Positions 40,125-49,351 are shown, counted from the first letter of the stretch. The stretch: DNA of 64,000 bases from Bog-473 sp052140165 (GCA_052140165.1 JBKQUM010000125.1:44996-108995), one strand, 5' to 3'. Notes: generated by a model not told the origin, from the letters alone. Program-made: numbers and translations.

Positions 40125-40130
40125 AGTCTA
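40125..40130 (-). promoter_or_regulatory. -10 box of moaC
   Basis: TAGACT on the minus strand, 8 nt before the GTG at 40116. Confidence 0.45.
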
Positions 40131-40173
40131 CGACCTGGGACGACTGCCGACGCCGCCCGGCCGGTTCGGCGGT

Positions 40174-40179
40174 TAAACT
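40174..40179 (+). promoter_or_regulatory. Possible -10 box of the FmdB-like gene
   Basis: TAAACT, about 38 nt before the TTG start; the leader would include the GGAGGA ribosome site at 40207-40212. Confidence 0.35.
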
Positions 40180-40216
40180 TGGCAGTCTCAGGCAGCGAGT
40201 GCCAACGGAGGATCCA

Positions 40217-40588
40217 TTGCCGACCTATGAATATGCGTGCACGGCGTGCGGGCACCGGCTCGAAGCCGTCCAGAGCTTCTCGGACGACCCGCTGACCGAG
40301 TGCCCCGAGTGCGGGAGCGCGTTGCGCAAGGTGTACGGCGCCGTCGGCATCGTCCTGAAGGGCAGCGGCTTCTACAAGAACGATTCGAGGGCGGCCGCGA
40401 GCGCGAGCAGTGGCTCGGCCGCCCAGAAGACGGATGACTCCACCGGCGGGTCGTCGGGCTCGGAACCAGGCACCAAGGAATCGGCCGCCAAGGAATCGAC
40501 CGCCAAGGAATCGACCGCCAAGAAGGACACTGCCTCCCCGGGCGGCGACGGCAAAAGCACCACGCCCGCCGCGACCGCGGCGAGCTGA
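40217..40588 (+). CDS. FmdB-family zinc-ribbon protein
   Basis: A 123-aa protein with an N-terminal zinc ribbon of the FmdB/CxxC_CxxC_SSSS family: MPTYEYACTACGHRLEAVQ (Cys pair 8/11) and ECPECGSALRKVYGAVGIV (second CxxC pair), ending the domain with KGSGFY. The rest is a Ser/Thr/Lys/Ala/Glu tail, including three KESTA-type repeats encoded by 15-bp tandem repeats. TTG is the start, with GGAGGA 4 nt upstream; no ATG fits. Function of the family is unsettled (regulatory or binding role). It is divergent from moaC and convergent with the tldE-like gene. Confidence 0.85.
   Translation: MPTYEYACTACGHRLEAVQSFSDDPLTECPECGSALRKVYGAVGIVLKGSGFYKNDSRAAASASSGSAAQKTDDSTGGSSGSEPGTKESAAKESTAKESTAKKDTASPGGDGKSTTPAATAAS
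40472..40516 (+). repeat. 15-bp tandem repeats inside the FmdB-like gene
   Basis: Three head-to-tail copies of GCCAAGGAATCGACC (first copy differs at two bases). They encode three KESTA-type pentapeptides in the disordered tail and could vary in number by slippage. Confidence 0.75.
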
Positions 40589-40592
40589 GAGG

Positions 40593-41957
40593 TCAATCGC
40601 CGCTCAGCGCCATGTCGGCGATGGCCAGGGTCTGACCGGCCGCCACCCCGGGCAGCCAGCGCACGTCGCCGCCGATCTCGACCACCGACTGCAACATACG
40701 CTGCAGGGTGGAGGCGACGGTCACCTCCCGCACCGGTTCGGCCAGCACCCCGCCCCTGACCATGAGCCCCTCGGCCCCCACCGAGAAGTCGCCGCTCACC
40801 GGGTTGACACCGGAATGCACACCGGTGACCGACTGCACATAGAGGCCGTCGCCGACCGAGGCCAGGATCTCGTCGAGCCCCTTTGCCCCCGGCGCCAGCA
40901 GGAGGGCCCGACAGCCGGCCGAGGGAGTGCCCGCGAAGCCTCCCCGTACCGCCGACCCGGTCGACACGGTCCCGGCGCGGCGGGCCGAGACCGTGTCGAA
41001 GACGAACATGCGCAGCACACCATCGGAGATCAGGACGTTGCGCCTGCAGGCCAGCCCCTCCCCGTCGTGGGACGCGGCGCCGAAGGCGCGGGGGTCGGTC
41101 GGGTCGTCGACCAGCGTCACGCCGGCCGCCGCCACGGTCTCGCCGATCCGCCCGGCGAAGAAGGACCTGCCCTTGACGACGGCCTCGCCCGAGAGTGCCG
41201 ACGCCACCACCGCGAGCAGCGTGGAGGCCACCCGCTGGTCGAAGACCACGGTGCAGTGCGCCGAACGCGCCTTAGAGGCACCGAGCATGCGGGTGGCCCG
41301 CTCGACGGCGTCGTCCATCGCCTCGTCGGGCGCGAGCTCACCCGGTCCCCGGCCGACGCTGAAGCCTGTCCCGGTCTGGGTCTCGGCGCCCTCCCCCGCA
41401 ATGGCGTCGACGGACAGGAAGGCTGTCGTGCGCCGTCGGGACGAGGAGATCCCCGTCGTCGTCGCCAGCGCCACCTCCACCCGGCTGTCGGAATAGTCGG
41501 CCGAGGAGACCTGCCGGATCCGCGGGTCCGCGGCGCGGGTCGCCCGCTCGAGCTCTATGGCCAGGGCGATCTTCTTCTCCATGGGCGTGGACGCGACGCC
41601 GTCGTCCCACAGGTCGATCTCCGTGGCTGCCACGCCGTCAGGTCGGGCCAGGACGACGTCGGGGTCGGGCGTGGCGAACCGGGCATTGTCGCGGGCATCG
41701 GCCAGTGTGGCGGCAACGACGGCCGGGTCGAGCGACCCCGCCCACGCGAAGCCGACCCGGCTGCCCTCGCCCCCGGCCCCGTCGACGAGCACACGGATCC
41801 CCACACCCGAGGAGTCGGCCGAGGTGAGGGACTCGACCTCGCCCTCGTAGGCACGCACCTCCGTATCGGTGCCGCGGGTCGCGTAGACCTCGATGCCCTC
41901 CCCGGGACTCGCCTGCGCGACGACCGAGGTGGCCAGTTCGAGGAGGTCCTCGGTCAT
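40593..41957 (-). CDS. TldE/PmbA-family metalloprotease subunit
   Basis: One half of the TldD/TldE heteromeric protease that trims peptides (microcin maturation, unfolded peptides) in bacteria. It aligns with PmbA in layout: an N-terminal domain with QASPGEGIEVYATRG and VESLTSADSSGVGIRVL, and a C-terminal domain with LISDGVLRMFVFDTVSARRAG and GVNPVSGDFSVGAEGLMVRGG. It lacks the HExxxH motif, as expected for TldE. The ATG overlaps the TGA of the TldD-like gene (ATGA), so the two subunits are coupled. Length 454 aa. Confidence 0.9.
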   Translation of the reverse strand: MTEDLLELATSVVAQASPGEGIEVYATRGTDTEVRAYEGEVESLTSADSSGVGIRVLVDGAGGEGSRVGFAWAGSLDPAVVAATLADARDNARFATPDPDVVLARPDGVAATEIDLWDDGVASTPMEKKIALAIELERATRAADPRIRQVSSADYSDSRVEVALATTTGISSSRRRTTAFLSVDAIAGEGAETQTGTGFSVGRGPGELAPDEAMDDAVERATRMLGASKARSAHCTVVFDQRVASTLLAVVASALSGEAVVKGRSFFAGRIGETVAAAGVTLVDDPTDPRAFGAASHDGEGLACRRNVLISDGVLRMFVFDTVSARRAGTVSTGSAVRGGFAGTPSAGCRALLLAPGAKGLDEILASVGDGLYVQSVTGVHSGVNPVSGDFSVGAEGLMVRGGVLAEPVREVTVASTLQRMLQSVVEIGGDVRWLPGVAAGQTLAIADMALSGD

Positions 41958-43351
41958 GCCGTCCCCCCGAGAGTCACGCCGGTGATGCGCAGCGTGGCCT
42001 GGCCGCATCCGACCGGGACGCTCTGCCCGTCCTTGCCGCAGGTTCCCGGCGTCATGTCGAAGTCCGTGGCCACCGCATCGATGCGCCGCAGCACTTCGGG
42101 CCCATTGCCGATCAGGTTGGCGTCGCGCAGTGGCTCGGTGATCCGTCCGCCCTCTATCAGGTAGGCCTCGGTGGTGCCGAACACGAAATCGCCCGTGGCG
42201 GTATTGACCTGGCCGCCCCCGAGCTTCTTCACGTAGACACCCGAGGGTGTCTGCGCCACGATCTCGTCCGGGTCCTCGGTGCCGGCGAGCAGGTACGTGT
42301 TGGTCATGCGCACCATCGGCAGGTGCTGGTAGCTCTGGCGGCGTCCGTTCCCCGAGGACTTCCGGCCCTCCTTGCGCGCCCGCAGCCAGTCCCACATGTA
42401 TTCCGTGAGGACCCCGTTCTCAATCAGCACGTTGCGGGAGGGCGCGCATCCCTCGTCATCCACCGCGAAGTTGCCCCACTCGCCGAGCACCGTGCCGTCG
42501 TCGACCAGTGTCACCAGCGGGCTCGCCACCAGCTGCCCCACGCGGCCCGTGTAGACGGAGGCGTCCTTGACGATGTGGTCCGCCTCGAGCCCGTGTCCGC
42601 ACGCCTCGTGGAAGAGGATGCCGCCGCTCCCTCCGGCCAGGACGATGGGCACCTCACCGGAAGGCGCGGGACGTGCGGACAGCTTGGCCAGCGCCCGCTC
42701 GGCCGCCTTGTTGGCGATGTCCTCGACAGCGAACCGCTCGAAGATCTCGAAGCCCTCCGTGCGTGCGATCGACTCGTACCCCGTCTGCATGCCGGTGTCG
42801 CCGTTGGCCACGCAGACCACGTTGAAGCGGGTGCGGATCTGGTCGTCCTCGGCGAACAGTCCCTCGGAGTTGGCGATCAGCACGCGGCGCCGGCTGTCGC
42901 CGCAGCCGACCTGCACCTGGGTGATGGCGTCGCCGCTCGCCCGCGCCGCGTCGTCCGCCCGGGCGAGCAATTCGAGCTTGCGGCCCTTGTCCACCGAGTC
43001 GGGTGGTGTGCGATCGCCCGGGCCGTGGCGCGACGGAGGCCCCAGTGCGACCGTGCGCACGCCGGCGTCCCCCTCCCGGGCCACCGCGGCGGCCGCTCGG
43101 GCGGCAGCGAGAAGCCCGGCTTCGCTGAGGTCGGCCGTGTGGGCGAAACCGGTCGTGTCCCCGTCGACAACCCGGATCCCCGCGCCGCGCGAGCGCCCCG
43201 AGGAGAGCTCCTCGACCTTGCGGTCGTCGAGCATGGCACTGGCCGTCATTGTGTCCTCGGCGAACACCTCCGCCATGTCGCCCCCGCCCACCAGCGCGGC
43301 GGAGAGGACGCGTTCGAGCACGTCGGGGTCGATGAGAGCGGCGTCGGTCAC
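41954..43351 (-). CDS. TldD-family zinc metalloprotease subunit
   Basis: Catalytic half of the TldD/TldE protease. The active-site motif HEACGHGLEADHIVK (HExxxH) is present at about residues 250-264, preceded by GEVPIVLAGGSGGILF, and followed by TPSGVYVKKLGGGQVNTATGDFVFG and PVGCGQATLRITG. Length 465 aa. The GTG at 43351 is supported by TACGAT 6 nt upstream, a leaderless arrangement, and the hexamer nearly coincides with the -10 of the divergent thioesterase gene. It leads into the tldE-like gene with an ATGA overlap. Confidence 0.92.
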   Translation of the reverse strand: MTDAALIDPDVLERVLSAALVGGGDMAEVFAEDTMTASAMLDDRKVEELSSGRSRGAGIRVVDGDTTGFAHTADLSEAGLLAAARAAAAVAREGDAGVRTVALGPPSRHGPGDRTPPDSVDKGRKLELLARADDAARASGDAITQVQVGCGDSRRRVLIANSEGLFAEDDQIRTRFNVVCVANGDTGMQTGYESIARTEGFEIFERFAVEDIANKAAERALAKLSARPAPSGEVPIVLAGGSGGILFHEACGHGLEADHIVKDASVYTGRVGQLVASPLVTLVDDGTVLGEWGNFAVDDEGCAPSRNVLIENGVLTEYMWDWLRARKEGRKSSGNGRRQSYQHLPMVRMTNTYLLAGTEDPDEIVAQTPSGVYVKKLGGGQVNTATGDFVFGTTEAYLIEGGRITEPLRDANLIGNGPEVLRRIDAVATDFDMTPGTCGKDGQSVPVGCGQATLRITGVTLGGTA

Positions 43352-43356
43352 GGCGG

Positions 43357-43363
43357 TATCGTA
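43357..43363. promoter_or_regulatory. Shared bidirectional -10 element TATCGTA
   Basis: On the plus strand TATCGT (43357-43362) is 7 nt before GTG 43370; on the minus strand TACGAT (43363-43358) is 6 nt before GTG 43351. The two boxes overlap in all but one base in an 18-bp gap between divergent genes. The pattern is TANNNTA, readable from either strand. Confidence 0.55.
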
Positions 43364-43369
43364 ATCGTC

Positions 43370-43813
43370 GTGCCCGACGGCCCCTCCGACACGCACACCG
43401 CCGCGGGACACGGGCCCCACGCCGGTCTCAGCGCCCAGCTCGAGCTGACCGTGGGCGCCGAGGACACCGCCGACCATTTCCGTTCGGGCGACGTCCCGGT
43501 CCTCGCCACGCCCCGCCTGCTGGCCCTGTGCGAGGAGGCCACCTGCCGGGCCACCGACGGGCACCTGACCGCGGCGCAGTCGAGCGTGGCCACCCGGGTG
43601 CAATTCGACCACCTGGCACCGGTGGGCCTGGGATCGGTGGTGCTGGCCGAGGCCACCCTGGTCAAGGTCGAGGGCCGGCGCCTCATCTTCACCGTGTCCG
43701 CCGCCCGGCTCGAGGCCGAGGGCGGCGGCCTGGTCGGGGCGGGCCGGGTCACCCGGGTCGTGGTCGACCGCTCCGCATTCCTGGCCAAGGCGGGCACCCC
43801 GGGCAAGCCCTGA
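43370..43813 (+). CDS. Hotdog-fold acyl-CoA thioesterase-like protein
   Basis: Small hotdog protein of 147 aa similar to the fluoroacetyl-CoA thioesterase/YbgC-like group: VLATPRLLALCEEATCRATDG, then QSSVATRVQFDHLAPVGLGSVVLAEA with the conserved Asp-His region and the beta strand GRRLIFTVSA. The catalytic residues are inferred by position. It is divergent from the tldD-like gene (18 bp apart) and uses a GTG start with TATCGT 7 nt upstream. The substrate is unknown. The following MFS gene begins around the end of this gene. Confidence 0.72.
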   Translation: MPDGPSDTHTAAGHGPHAGLSAQLELTVGAEDTADHFRSGDVPVLATPRLLALCEEATCRATDGHLTAAQSSVATRVQFDHLAPVGLGSVVLAEATLVKVEGRRLIFTVSAARLEAEGGGLVGAGRVTRVVVDRSAFLAKAGTPGKP

Positions 43814-43866
43814 GCGCGACCCCGGCCGCGACCGGCGGCCCCCGGCTGCTCGCCGGAGCGGGGCCG

Positions 43867-45009
43867 GTGGTGGCCGCGTTCGTCACCTTCGGCCTCTTCT
43901 GGGGCAGTTGGGCCGTGATGTTGTTCAACATCCAGCACGCGTTCTCGCTCAACGACGCCCAGCTGGGCGTGCTCCTGGCCGTCGCCATCGCCGTGGCCGG
44001 TGCGTCGAGCGCGGTCATGGCGCACCTGGCGGACCGGGTGGGGGCACGCCGGCTCCTGTGGATCGCGCTGTTCGCCTGGTCCGTCCTCCTCTGCGTGCTG
44101 GCTCTCACCCGCGAGAAGTGGGCCTTCGCCACCGTCCTGGTCCTGGTGGAGGTGGCAGGAGGCTCCATCGACACGGCCATGAACGCGGAGGCGTCCCACC
44201 GGCTCGTGGGCAACCCATCGGCACTGGTGCGCCTCCATGCCCTGTTCAACGCCGGCGCACTGACCGGGGCGGCGGTGGCCGCACTGGTGATCCACGCCGG
44301 CGTGTCGTGGCGCTGGGTCTGGCCTGGGGTCGCGGTGGTGGCCCTGGTGATCGGTGTCTGGGCCCTCGTCACCGACCCCGGCACGGCGCTCTCGCCCGCC
44401 CAGGCCGGCGGGGCGGGGCAGACGACCCACCCCCTGCGGCGCCTGCGCCGCGACGGCCTCCTCGTGCTCCTGCTCGTCTTCGCGCTGGCCGAGGTGACCG
44501 AAGGCGGCGTCGACACATGGGGCGTGCTCTACCTGCGCAACCACCTGGCCACGGGCGTGCTGCTCGGCGCCGGGGCCTACGTCGTGGGCCAGCTGATGGC
44601 CGCCACCACGCGCGGCGCCGGCGGGTCGCTGCTCGGCCGCCTCACCACCCGCAAGGCCCTGATCGTGGGCGGCTGCGTGGCGGGCGGTGGCATCCTCCTC
44701 GAGTCGGTCTCGCCCGTGGCCGGCGTCGCCGCACTGGGCCTCGCCCTCGGCGCGGGCGGAGCCTCGCTGTTCTGGCCGCTCGTCATGAGCACGGTGAGCC
44801 GCCTCGCCAGCCAGGTCGTGAGCGCCGTGGGCACCTTCACGGCCGCCGGATACGTGGGCTGGGTGGCCGGCGCTCCCATCGTCGGGTGGGTCTCGCAATC
44901 CCTCGGCCCCGCCCGCGGGCTCCAGGTCCTGGCCCTGGCATCGTTCGGCGTCGCCGCGTGCACCTACTTCGGGCCCCACCGAAGACTCGCGGAGGGTGAC
45001 AGCGGATAG
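43867..45009 (+). CDS. MFS transporter
   Basis: Twelve-helix major-facilitator protein of about 380 aa. The first helix begins near the start (VVAAFVTFGLFWGSWAVMLF), followed by the MFS loop 2-3 motif HLADRVGARRLLW; the second half has LTTRKALIVGGCVAGGG and SLFWPLVMSTVSRLASQVV. The start is uncertain: GTG 43867 has GGAG 8 nt upstream but begins inside TM1; a CTG at 43809, overlapping the thioesterase stop, would add a short hydrophilic N-terminus. The fold is close to the FucP/YbjJ-type group of transporters. Substrate unknown. Confidence 0.8.
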   Translation: MVAAFVTFGLFWGSWAVMLFNIQHAFSLNDAQLGVLLAVAIAVAGASSAVMAHLADRVGARRLLWIALFAWSVLLCVLALTREKWAFATVLVLVEVAGGSIDTAMNAEASHRLVGNPSALVRLHALFNAGALTGAAVAALVIHAGVSWRWVWPGVAVVALVIGVWALVTDPGTALSPAQAGGAGQTTHPLRRLRRDGLLVLLLVFALAEVTEGGVDTWGVLYLRNHLATGVLLGAGAYVVGQLMAATTRGAGGSLLGRLTTRKALIVGGCVAGGGILLESVSPVAGVAALGLALGAGGASLFWPLVMSTVSRLASQVVSAVGTFTAAGYVGWVAGAPIVGWVSQSLGPARGLQVLALASFGVAACTYFGPHRRLAEGDSG

Positions 45010-45024
45010 CCTGGCGCCACCGCC

Positions 45025-47034
45025 ATGATCCTGCAAAGTATCGAGACGCCCGCCGATGTCAAGGGCCTGAACGACGAAGAACTCGCCGAATTGTGCGAGG
45101 AGATCAGGGCGTTCATCGTCGAGTCCGTGACCACGACCGGCGGCCACCTGGGCTCGAACCTCGGCGCGGTGGAGCTCACCGTCGCCCTGCACCGGGTGTT
45201 CGACTCCCCGCGCGACGTCCTCCTGTGGGACACCGGCCACCAGGCCTACGTCCACAAGTTGCTGACCGGCCGTCGCTTCGGCTTCAAGACCCTGAAGCAG
45301 GCGGGAGGCATGTCGGGCTATCCCAACCGGGCCGAGTCCGAGCACGACTGGATCGAGAACAGCCACGCGTCGACCGCGCTCTCCTACGCCCACGGCATCG
45401 CCAGTGGGTTCTCCCTCCGCGGCATCGAGGGCGAGCGCAAGGTGGTCGCGATCGTCGGGGACGGCGCACTGACCGGCGGCATGGCGTACGAGGCGCTCAA
45501 CAACTTGGGCCACTCGCGACGCCGCGTCGTGATCGTGCTCAACGACAACGGCCGCTCCTACGCGCCCACGGTGTCCCAACTCTCCCAGAGCCTGACCACG
45601 CTGCGGCTCAACCCCACCTACACCGCAGCGCGCGAGCGCCTGCGCCTGCGGCTGCGAGAGCTGCCCGCCCTGGGCGAGCTGGCCTATTCGAGCGTGCACT
45701 CCCTCACCAGCGCGCTGCGCGAAATGGTGGCACCACACACCTTCTTCGAGGCGCTCGGCGTCCGCTACGCCGGGCCGATCGACGGCCACGACATCGAGCA
45801 CATGGAGCAGGCCTTCACCCATGCTTCGGAGTGGGACGGCCCCATCGTCGTCCACGTGCTCACACAGAAGGGCCGCGGCTACGCGCCGGCGGAGGAGGAC
45901 GAGATCCAGCGCCTGCATGACGTGAAGGCCACCAAGCCCGTCGCGCTGGAGAACACGGTGGGCAGCTCGGCCGGAGTCGCGGTGGGTGGCGTTGCCGGCT
46001 CCGACAGCGGCGGCCTGGCCTCGCCGGGATCGACGCCCGAGGGGGACGGAGCCGACCGGTCACCCCAACGGGCCGCCGCCACCTACACCGACGCGTTCAC
46101 CAGCGCGCTCCTGACGGCGGCCGATGCAGACCCTCGCGTGGTGGCCCTCACCGCGGCCATGCCGGGGCCGACGGGGCTGTTGGCCTTCCAGGCCCGCTTC
46201 CCCGACCGCTTCTTCGACGTCGGCATCGCCGAACAGCACGAGGCGACCTCCGCCGCCGGGATGGCCATGGCCGGCCTGCGCCCGGTCGTCGCGGTGTACT
46301 CGACGTTCTGGAGCCGCGCCTTCGACCAGGCCAACCTCGACGTCGGCCTGCACGGCTGCCCCGTGGTCTTCGTGCTCGACCGCGCCGGCATCACCGGCGA
46401 CGACGGCCCCAGCCATCACGGCATCCTCGACCTGGCGCTTGCCCTGTCGATCCCCGGTATGACGGTCTTCACACCGTCGGCCGCCGAGGAGGTCGAGCCG
46501 ATGTTGCAGGCTGCGCTCGCCCTGCCCGGGCCCTCGACCATCCGGTTCCCCAAGAGCGCTCCGAGGCACGTCGGCCCCGATGACGTCGGCAGCGGGCTCG
46601 AGGCCCGGCGGCTGCGCGTCGGCGACGGGTCCGTGTGCCTGCTCGGCGTGGGCAAGTCGGTCGGCTCCTGCCTGAGCGCCGCCGACGAGCTCGCCTCCGA
46701 GGGGATCGACGCAACGGTCTGGGACGTGCGCGTCGTCTCCCCGGCCGACGTCGCCATGCTCGAGGATGCCGCCCGGCACAGACTCGTGGTCACCGTCGAG
46801 GACGGCGTTCGCCACGGCGGTGCCGGTGCGTTCCTCATTGACGCCATGTCGGCACAGGTCGAGTCGGCCGGGCTCGCGCAGCCGGCGACCCGCGTCCTCG
46901 GCGTCCCGCGCCAGTTCCTCGCGCAGGGCAAGGCGGACGACATCCTGGCCAGCATCGGCCTCGACGGTGCGGGCATCGCCGAGAGCGTGCGCCGGGTGAG
47001 GCTCGAGGTCCCCACCGCCGACCCGCCGCTCTGA
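45025..47034 (+). CDS. dxs: 1-deoxy-D-xylulose-5-phosphate synthase
   Basis: First enzyme of the MEP isoprenoid pathway, condensing pyruvate with glyceraldehyde-3-phosphate via ThDP. Signatures: GGHLGSNLGAVELTVALH (residues ~40-57), DTGHQAYVHKLLTGR, the ThDP motif GDGALTGGMAYEALNN (~145-160) with VLNDNGRSY, and the transketolase domain with MPGPTGLLAFQARFPDRFFD and GITGDDGPSHHG. A Gly/Ser/Asp-rich linker near 312-350 between the two halves is longer than usual. 669 aa in total. TAGCCT at 45007-45012 may be its -10. It follows the MFS gene at 15 nt. Confidence 0.96.
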   Translation: MILQSIETPADVKGLNDEELAELCEEIRAFIVESVTTTGGHLGSNLGAVELTVALHRVFDSPRDVLLWDTGHQAYVHKLLTGRRFGFKTLKQAGGMSGYPNRAESEHDWIENSHASTALSYAHGIASGFSLRGIEGERKVVAIVGDGALTGGMAYEALNNLGHSRRRVVIVLNDNGRSYAPTVSQLSQSLTTLRLNPTYTAARERLRLRLRELPALGELAYSSVHSLTSALREMVAPHTFFEALGVRYAGPIDGHDIEHMEQAFTHASEWDGPIVVHVLTQKGRGYAPAEEDEIQRLHDVKATKPVALENTVGSSAGVAVGGVAGSDSGGLASPGSTPEGDGADRSPQRAAATYTDAFTSALLTAADADPRVVALTAAMPGPTGLLAFQARFPDRFFDVGIAEQHEATSAAGMAMAGLRPVVAVYSTFWSRAFDQANLDVGLHGCPVVFVLDRAGITGDDGPSHHGILDLALALSIPGMTVFTPSAAEEVEPMLQAALALPGPSTIRFPKSAPRHVGPDDVGSGLEARRLRVGDGSVCLLGVGKSVGSCLSAADELASEGIDATVWDVRVVSPADVAMLEDAARHRLVVTVEDGVRHGGAGAFLIDAMSAQVESAGLAQPATRVLGVPRQFLAQGKADDILASIGLDGAGIAESVRRVRLEVPTADPPL

Positions 47035-47038
47035 GCGA

Positions 47039-48388
47039 TCAGCGGGGCACGGCGGCGGTGCCGCGGCGCGAGCCGGCGGGACGCCGGATGAGGTCCCGGA
47101 CGCGCACCTGTTGGCCCGAGCGGAGCACGGCCCGGCGGTAGATGCCGGCGGCGACCAGCGCCATGGCGACGGTGCACGCGATGCTGATCAGCACGGAGGC
47201 CAGGAACTGCCACCACGCCACGTCGCCCAGGGCGACGAGCACGGGCATGGCGAAGGGGGCCGTCGGGGGGAAGTAGGCCAACACCTTGAAGAGGAGGTCC
47301 GCGTTGCCCGTGCTGGCCGTCGTGAGCGCCAGGACGTAGCCGACGATGATGGGCAGGCTGAGCGGGAGGGCGAGCGTCTGGACCTGATCCTGGCGCTCAG
47401 CCATGGAGCCGGCAGCGGCGTAGACCCAGCAGTAGAAGGCGTAACCGAGGAACAGCCAGACCAGCTCGCTCGCCAGCACGAGCGGCGCGGTCCCGTGGAG
47501 AAGGTCCGAACCGACGGCCTCGGCGAGCACAAGGGCGAACACGACGATGACCGCCGCCTGGCCCATGGCGACCAGGCCGATCCCCAGCACCTTGCCGCCC
47601 AGGAGCTGGATAGGCCGGACGGTGGCCAGCAGGACCTCGACCACGCGGCTCGCCTTCTCCTGCATGACGCCCATGAGGATCCAGGTGTTGTACTGCGTGA
47701 GCATCAAGAAGACCAGGATGAGCCCGATGACCGACGTGGTCCTGGCGGTGCCCTTCGTGCTCGCCTGGAGGCTCTGCACGGGCACGGGCTTGGCCCGCGC
47801 CAGCTGTGCCACCTGGGATCCGGACAGTTCTGCCGCGCGGTACGCGTGCTCGATCCCGAGCTCCACCGCCACCTCCTGTGCGACGGTGGCGACCGTCGAC
47901 GTGCTGTCGGCGCTCACGGGAGCGTTGACCACGACCCGGTCCCCGTCCACGACCGCCAGGTCGATGGCACCCGATCGGACCGCGTCGTCGGCGGCGCGCG
48001 CCGACGCCTCGGGCACGATCCTCACAGCCGTCCCCACCCTGGCCCCGGCCTGCTGGACGAGCTGTTCCAGTGAAGGGTCGGCGGGACCGACGACTCCGAC
48101 CTCCTGGGGTCCCGCCTTGCCACCGTGGATGACCGGGATGACGATGGCCGCGGCGACGACGAGGAGGATGATGACCGTGCCGACGCGGAAGATGCGGCCC
48201 CGCACCCGCTCACGAATCTCGCGGAGCGCGACGAGCCCCACGTCGCCAAGGGAGTCGCCGAATGCCACCCGGCGGTGGGGCCGGGCGTCGTCCGTCGACG
48301 GCGCGCGCCCACTGCGGCCCCGTCCGCGCAGGAAGATCCGCAGTGCCAGCACGACCGCACCGACGGCGATGACGAGGGTGAACTTCAT
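47039..48388 (-). CDS. ABC-2 type transporter permease (NatB-like)
   Basis: Membrane subunit of an ABC exporter, paired with the ATPase in front of it. It has an N-terminal helix, a hydrophilic segment, a second helix (FRVGTVIILLVVAAAIVIPV), a large extracytoplasmic domain (~90-215), and a C-terminal block of five helices, the ABC2_membrane_3 layout of NatB-like sodium or small-molecule exporters. Length 449 aa. It overlaps the ATPase gene by 4 nt. Convergent with dxs (4-nt gap). Cargo unknown. Confidence 0.82.
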   Translation of the reverse strand: MKFTLVIAVGAVVLALRIFLRGRGRSGRAPSTDDARPHRRVAFGDSLGDVGLVALREIRERVRGRIFRVGTVIILLVVAAAIVIPVIHGGKAGPQEVGVVGPADPSLEQLVQQAGARVGTAVRIVPEASARAADDAVRSGAIDLAVVDGDRVVVNAPVSADSTSTVATVAQEVAVELGIEHAYRAAELSGSQVAQLARAKPVPVQSLQASTKGTARTTSVIGLILVFLMLTQYNTWILMGVMQEKASRVVEVLLATVRPIQLLGGKVLGIGLVAMGQAAVIVVFALVLAEAVGSDLLHGTAPLVLASELVWLFLGYAFYCWVYAAAGSMAERQDQVQTLALPLSLPIIVGYVLALTTASTGNADLLFKVLAYFPPTAPFAMPVLVALGDVAWWQFLASVLISIACTVAMALVAAGIYRRAVLRSGQQVRVRDLIRRPAGSRRGTAAVPR

Positions 48389-49281
48389 CCCAGTGCCTCG
48401 CGGAACACCTCGGACAGCCGGCGACGCTGGAAGGAGAACTCGGTGACCCTGCCGGCCCGCATGGCGGCCCGCAGCACGCTGTCGCTGTCTACCTCGTCAG
48501 CCAGGACGAGGCGGGCCGCACCGGCGGCGACCTCCGACACGCTGACGCCGGGCACGCTGCGCGCCCACGCCGCCTCCCGGTCCCCCTCCACGCGCACCAC
48601 CAGGCGCCGGGCGCCGCTGCTGGCGAGATCGTCCACCGTGCCGGACACGACCAGACGCCCATGGTCGATGATGGTCACCTGCTCGCACAGATCCTCGACG
48701 AGGTCGAGCTGGTGGCTCGAGAACAGGACGCAGCAGCCGGCCCGGGCCTGATCGAGCAGCACCTGCCCGATGGCATCGACCCCCGCGGGGTCGAGACCCG
48801 CCAGCGGCTCGTCCAGCACCAGCAGCTCGGGAGCGTGGAGAAGCGCGGCCGCCAGCTGCACGCGCTGCTGATTCCCGTGCGAGAGCGCCTCCACCTTGCT
48901 CTGCGCCCTGTCGAAGATGTCGAGGCGCTCGAGCCAGGTCCGGGCGGCGGCCCCTGCGTCGGCGCCGCTCATGCCGTGCAGCCTGCCCAGGTACTCGAGC
49001 TGCTCCCCCACGAGCATGCCGGGGTAGAGGCCCCTCTCCTCGGGCATGTACCCGAACCGGCGGCGCTCCGCCTGGCCCACGGGCCCGCCGTTCCACCGAA
49101 CGCTTCCCGAGTCGAGGTCGGTGAGACCGAAGATCGCTCGCATCGTCGTGGTCTTGCCCGCCCCATTGGGGCCGAGGAAGCCGACGACGTGCCCGGCGGG
49201 CACCGTGAAGGAAAGGTCGTCGAGCGCGGTCAGGGGGCCGAAGGTGCGGCGCAACCCCACGAGTTCCAGCAGGCCGCCCAC
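48385..49281 (-). CDS. ABC exporter ATP-binding protein
   Basis: ATPase of an ABC-2 exporter. Walker A GPNGAGKTTT (~38-47), Q-loop region YMPEERGLYPGM, signature LSHGNQQRVQL, Walker B LLVLDEPLAGLDP and H-loop SSHQLDLVEDLC are present. The YMPEERGLY stretch and the C-terminal 80-residue domain are typical of NatA-like exporters. Length 298 aa. The GTG start has TAACCT 6 nt upstream and so appears leaderless. It is coupled by a 4-nt overlap to the permease gene. Confidence 0.88.
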   Translation of the reverse strand: MGGLLELVGLRRTFGPLTALDDLSFTVPAGHVVGFLGPNGAGKTTTMRAIFGLTDLDSGSVRWNGGPVGQAERRRFGYMPEERGLYPGMLVGEQLEYLGRLHGMSGADAGAAARTWLERLDIFDRAQSKVEALSHGNQQRVQLAAALLHAPELLVLDEPLAGLDPAGVDAIGQVLLDQARAGCCVLFSSHQLDLVEDLCEQVTIIDHGRLVVSGTVDDLASSGARRLVVRVEGDREAAWARSVPGVSVSEVAAGAARLVLADEVDSDSVLRAAMRAGRVTEFSFQRRRLSEVFREALG

Positions 49282-49287
49282 CGGCCC

Positions 49288-49293
49288 AGGTTA
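49288..49293 (-). promoter_or_regulatory. -10 box of the exporter ATPase, leaderless spacing
   Basis: TAACCT on the minus strand, 6 nt before the GTG at 49281. Confidence 0.55.
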
Positions 49294-49351
49294 CGCCCAC
49301 GGTTTCTCGGCCCCGGGTGGCACCGCGCGGCGGTCCCGCCGCCGGGCGCCG

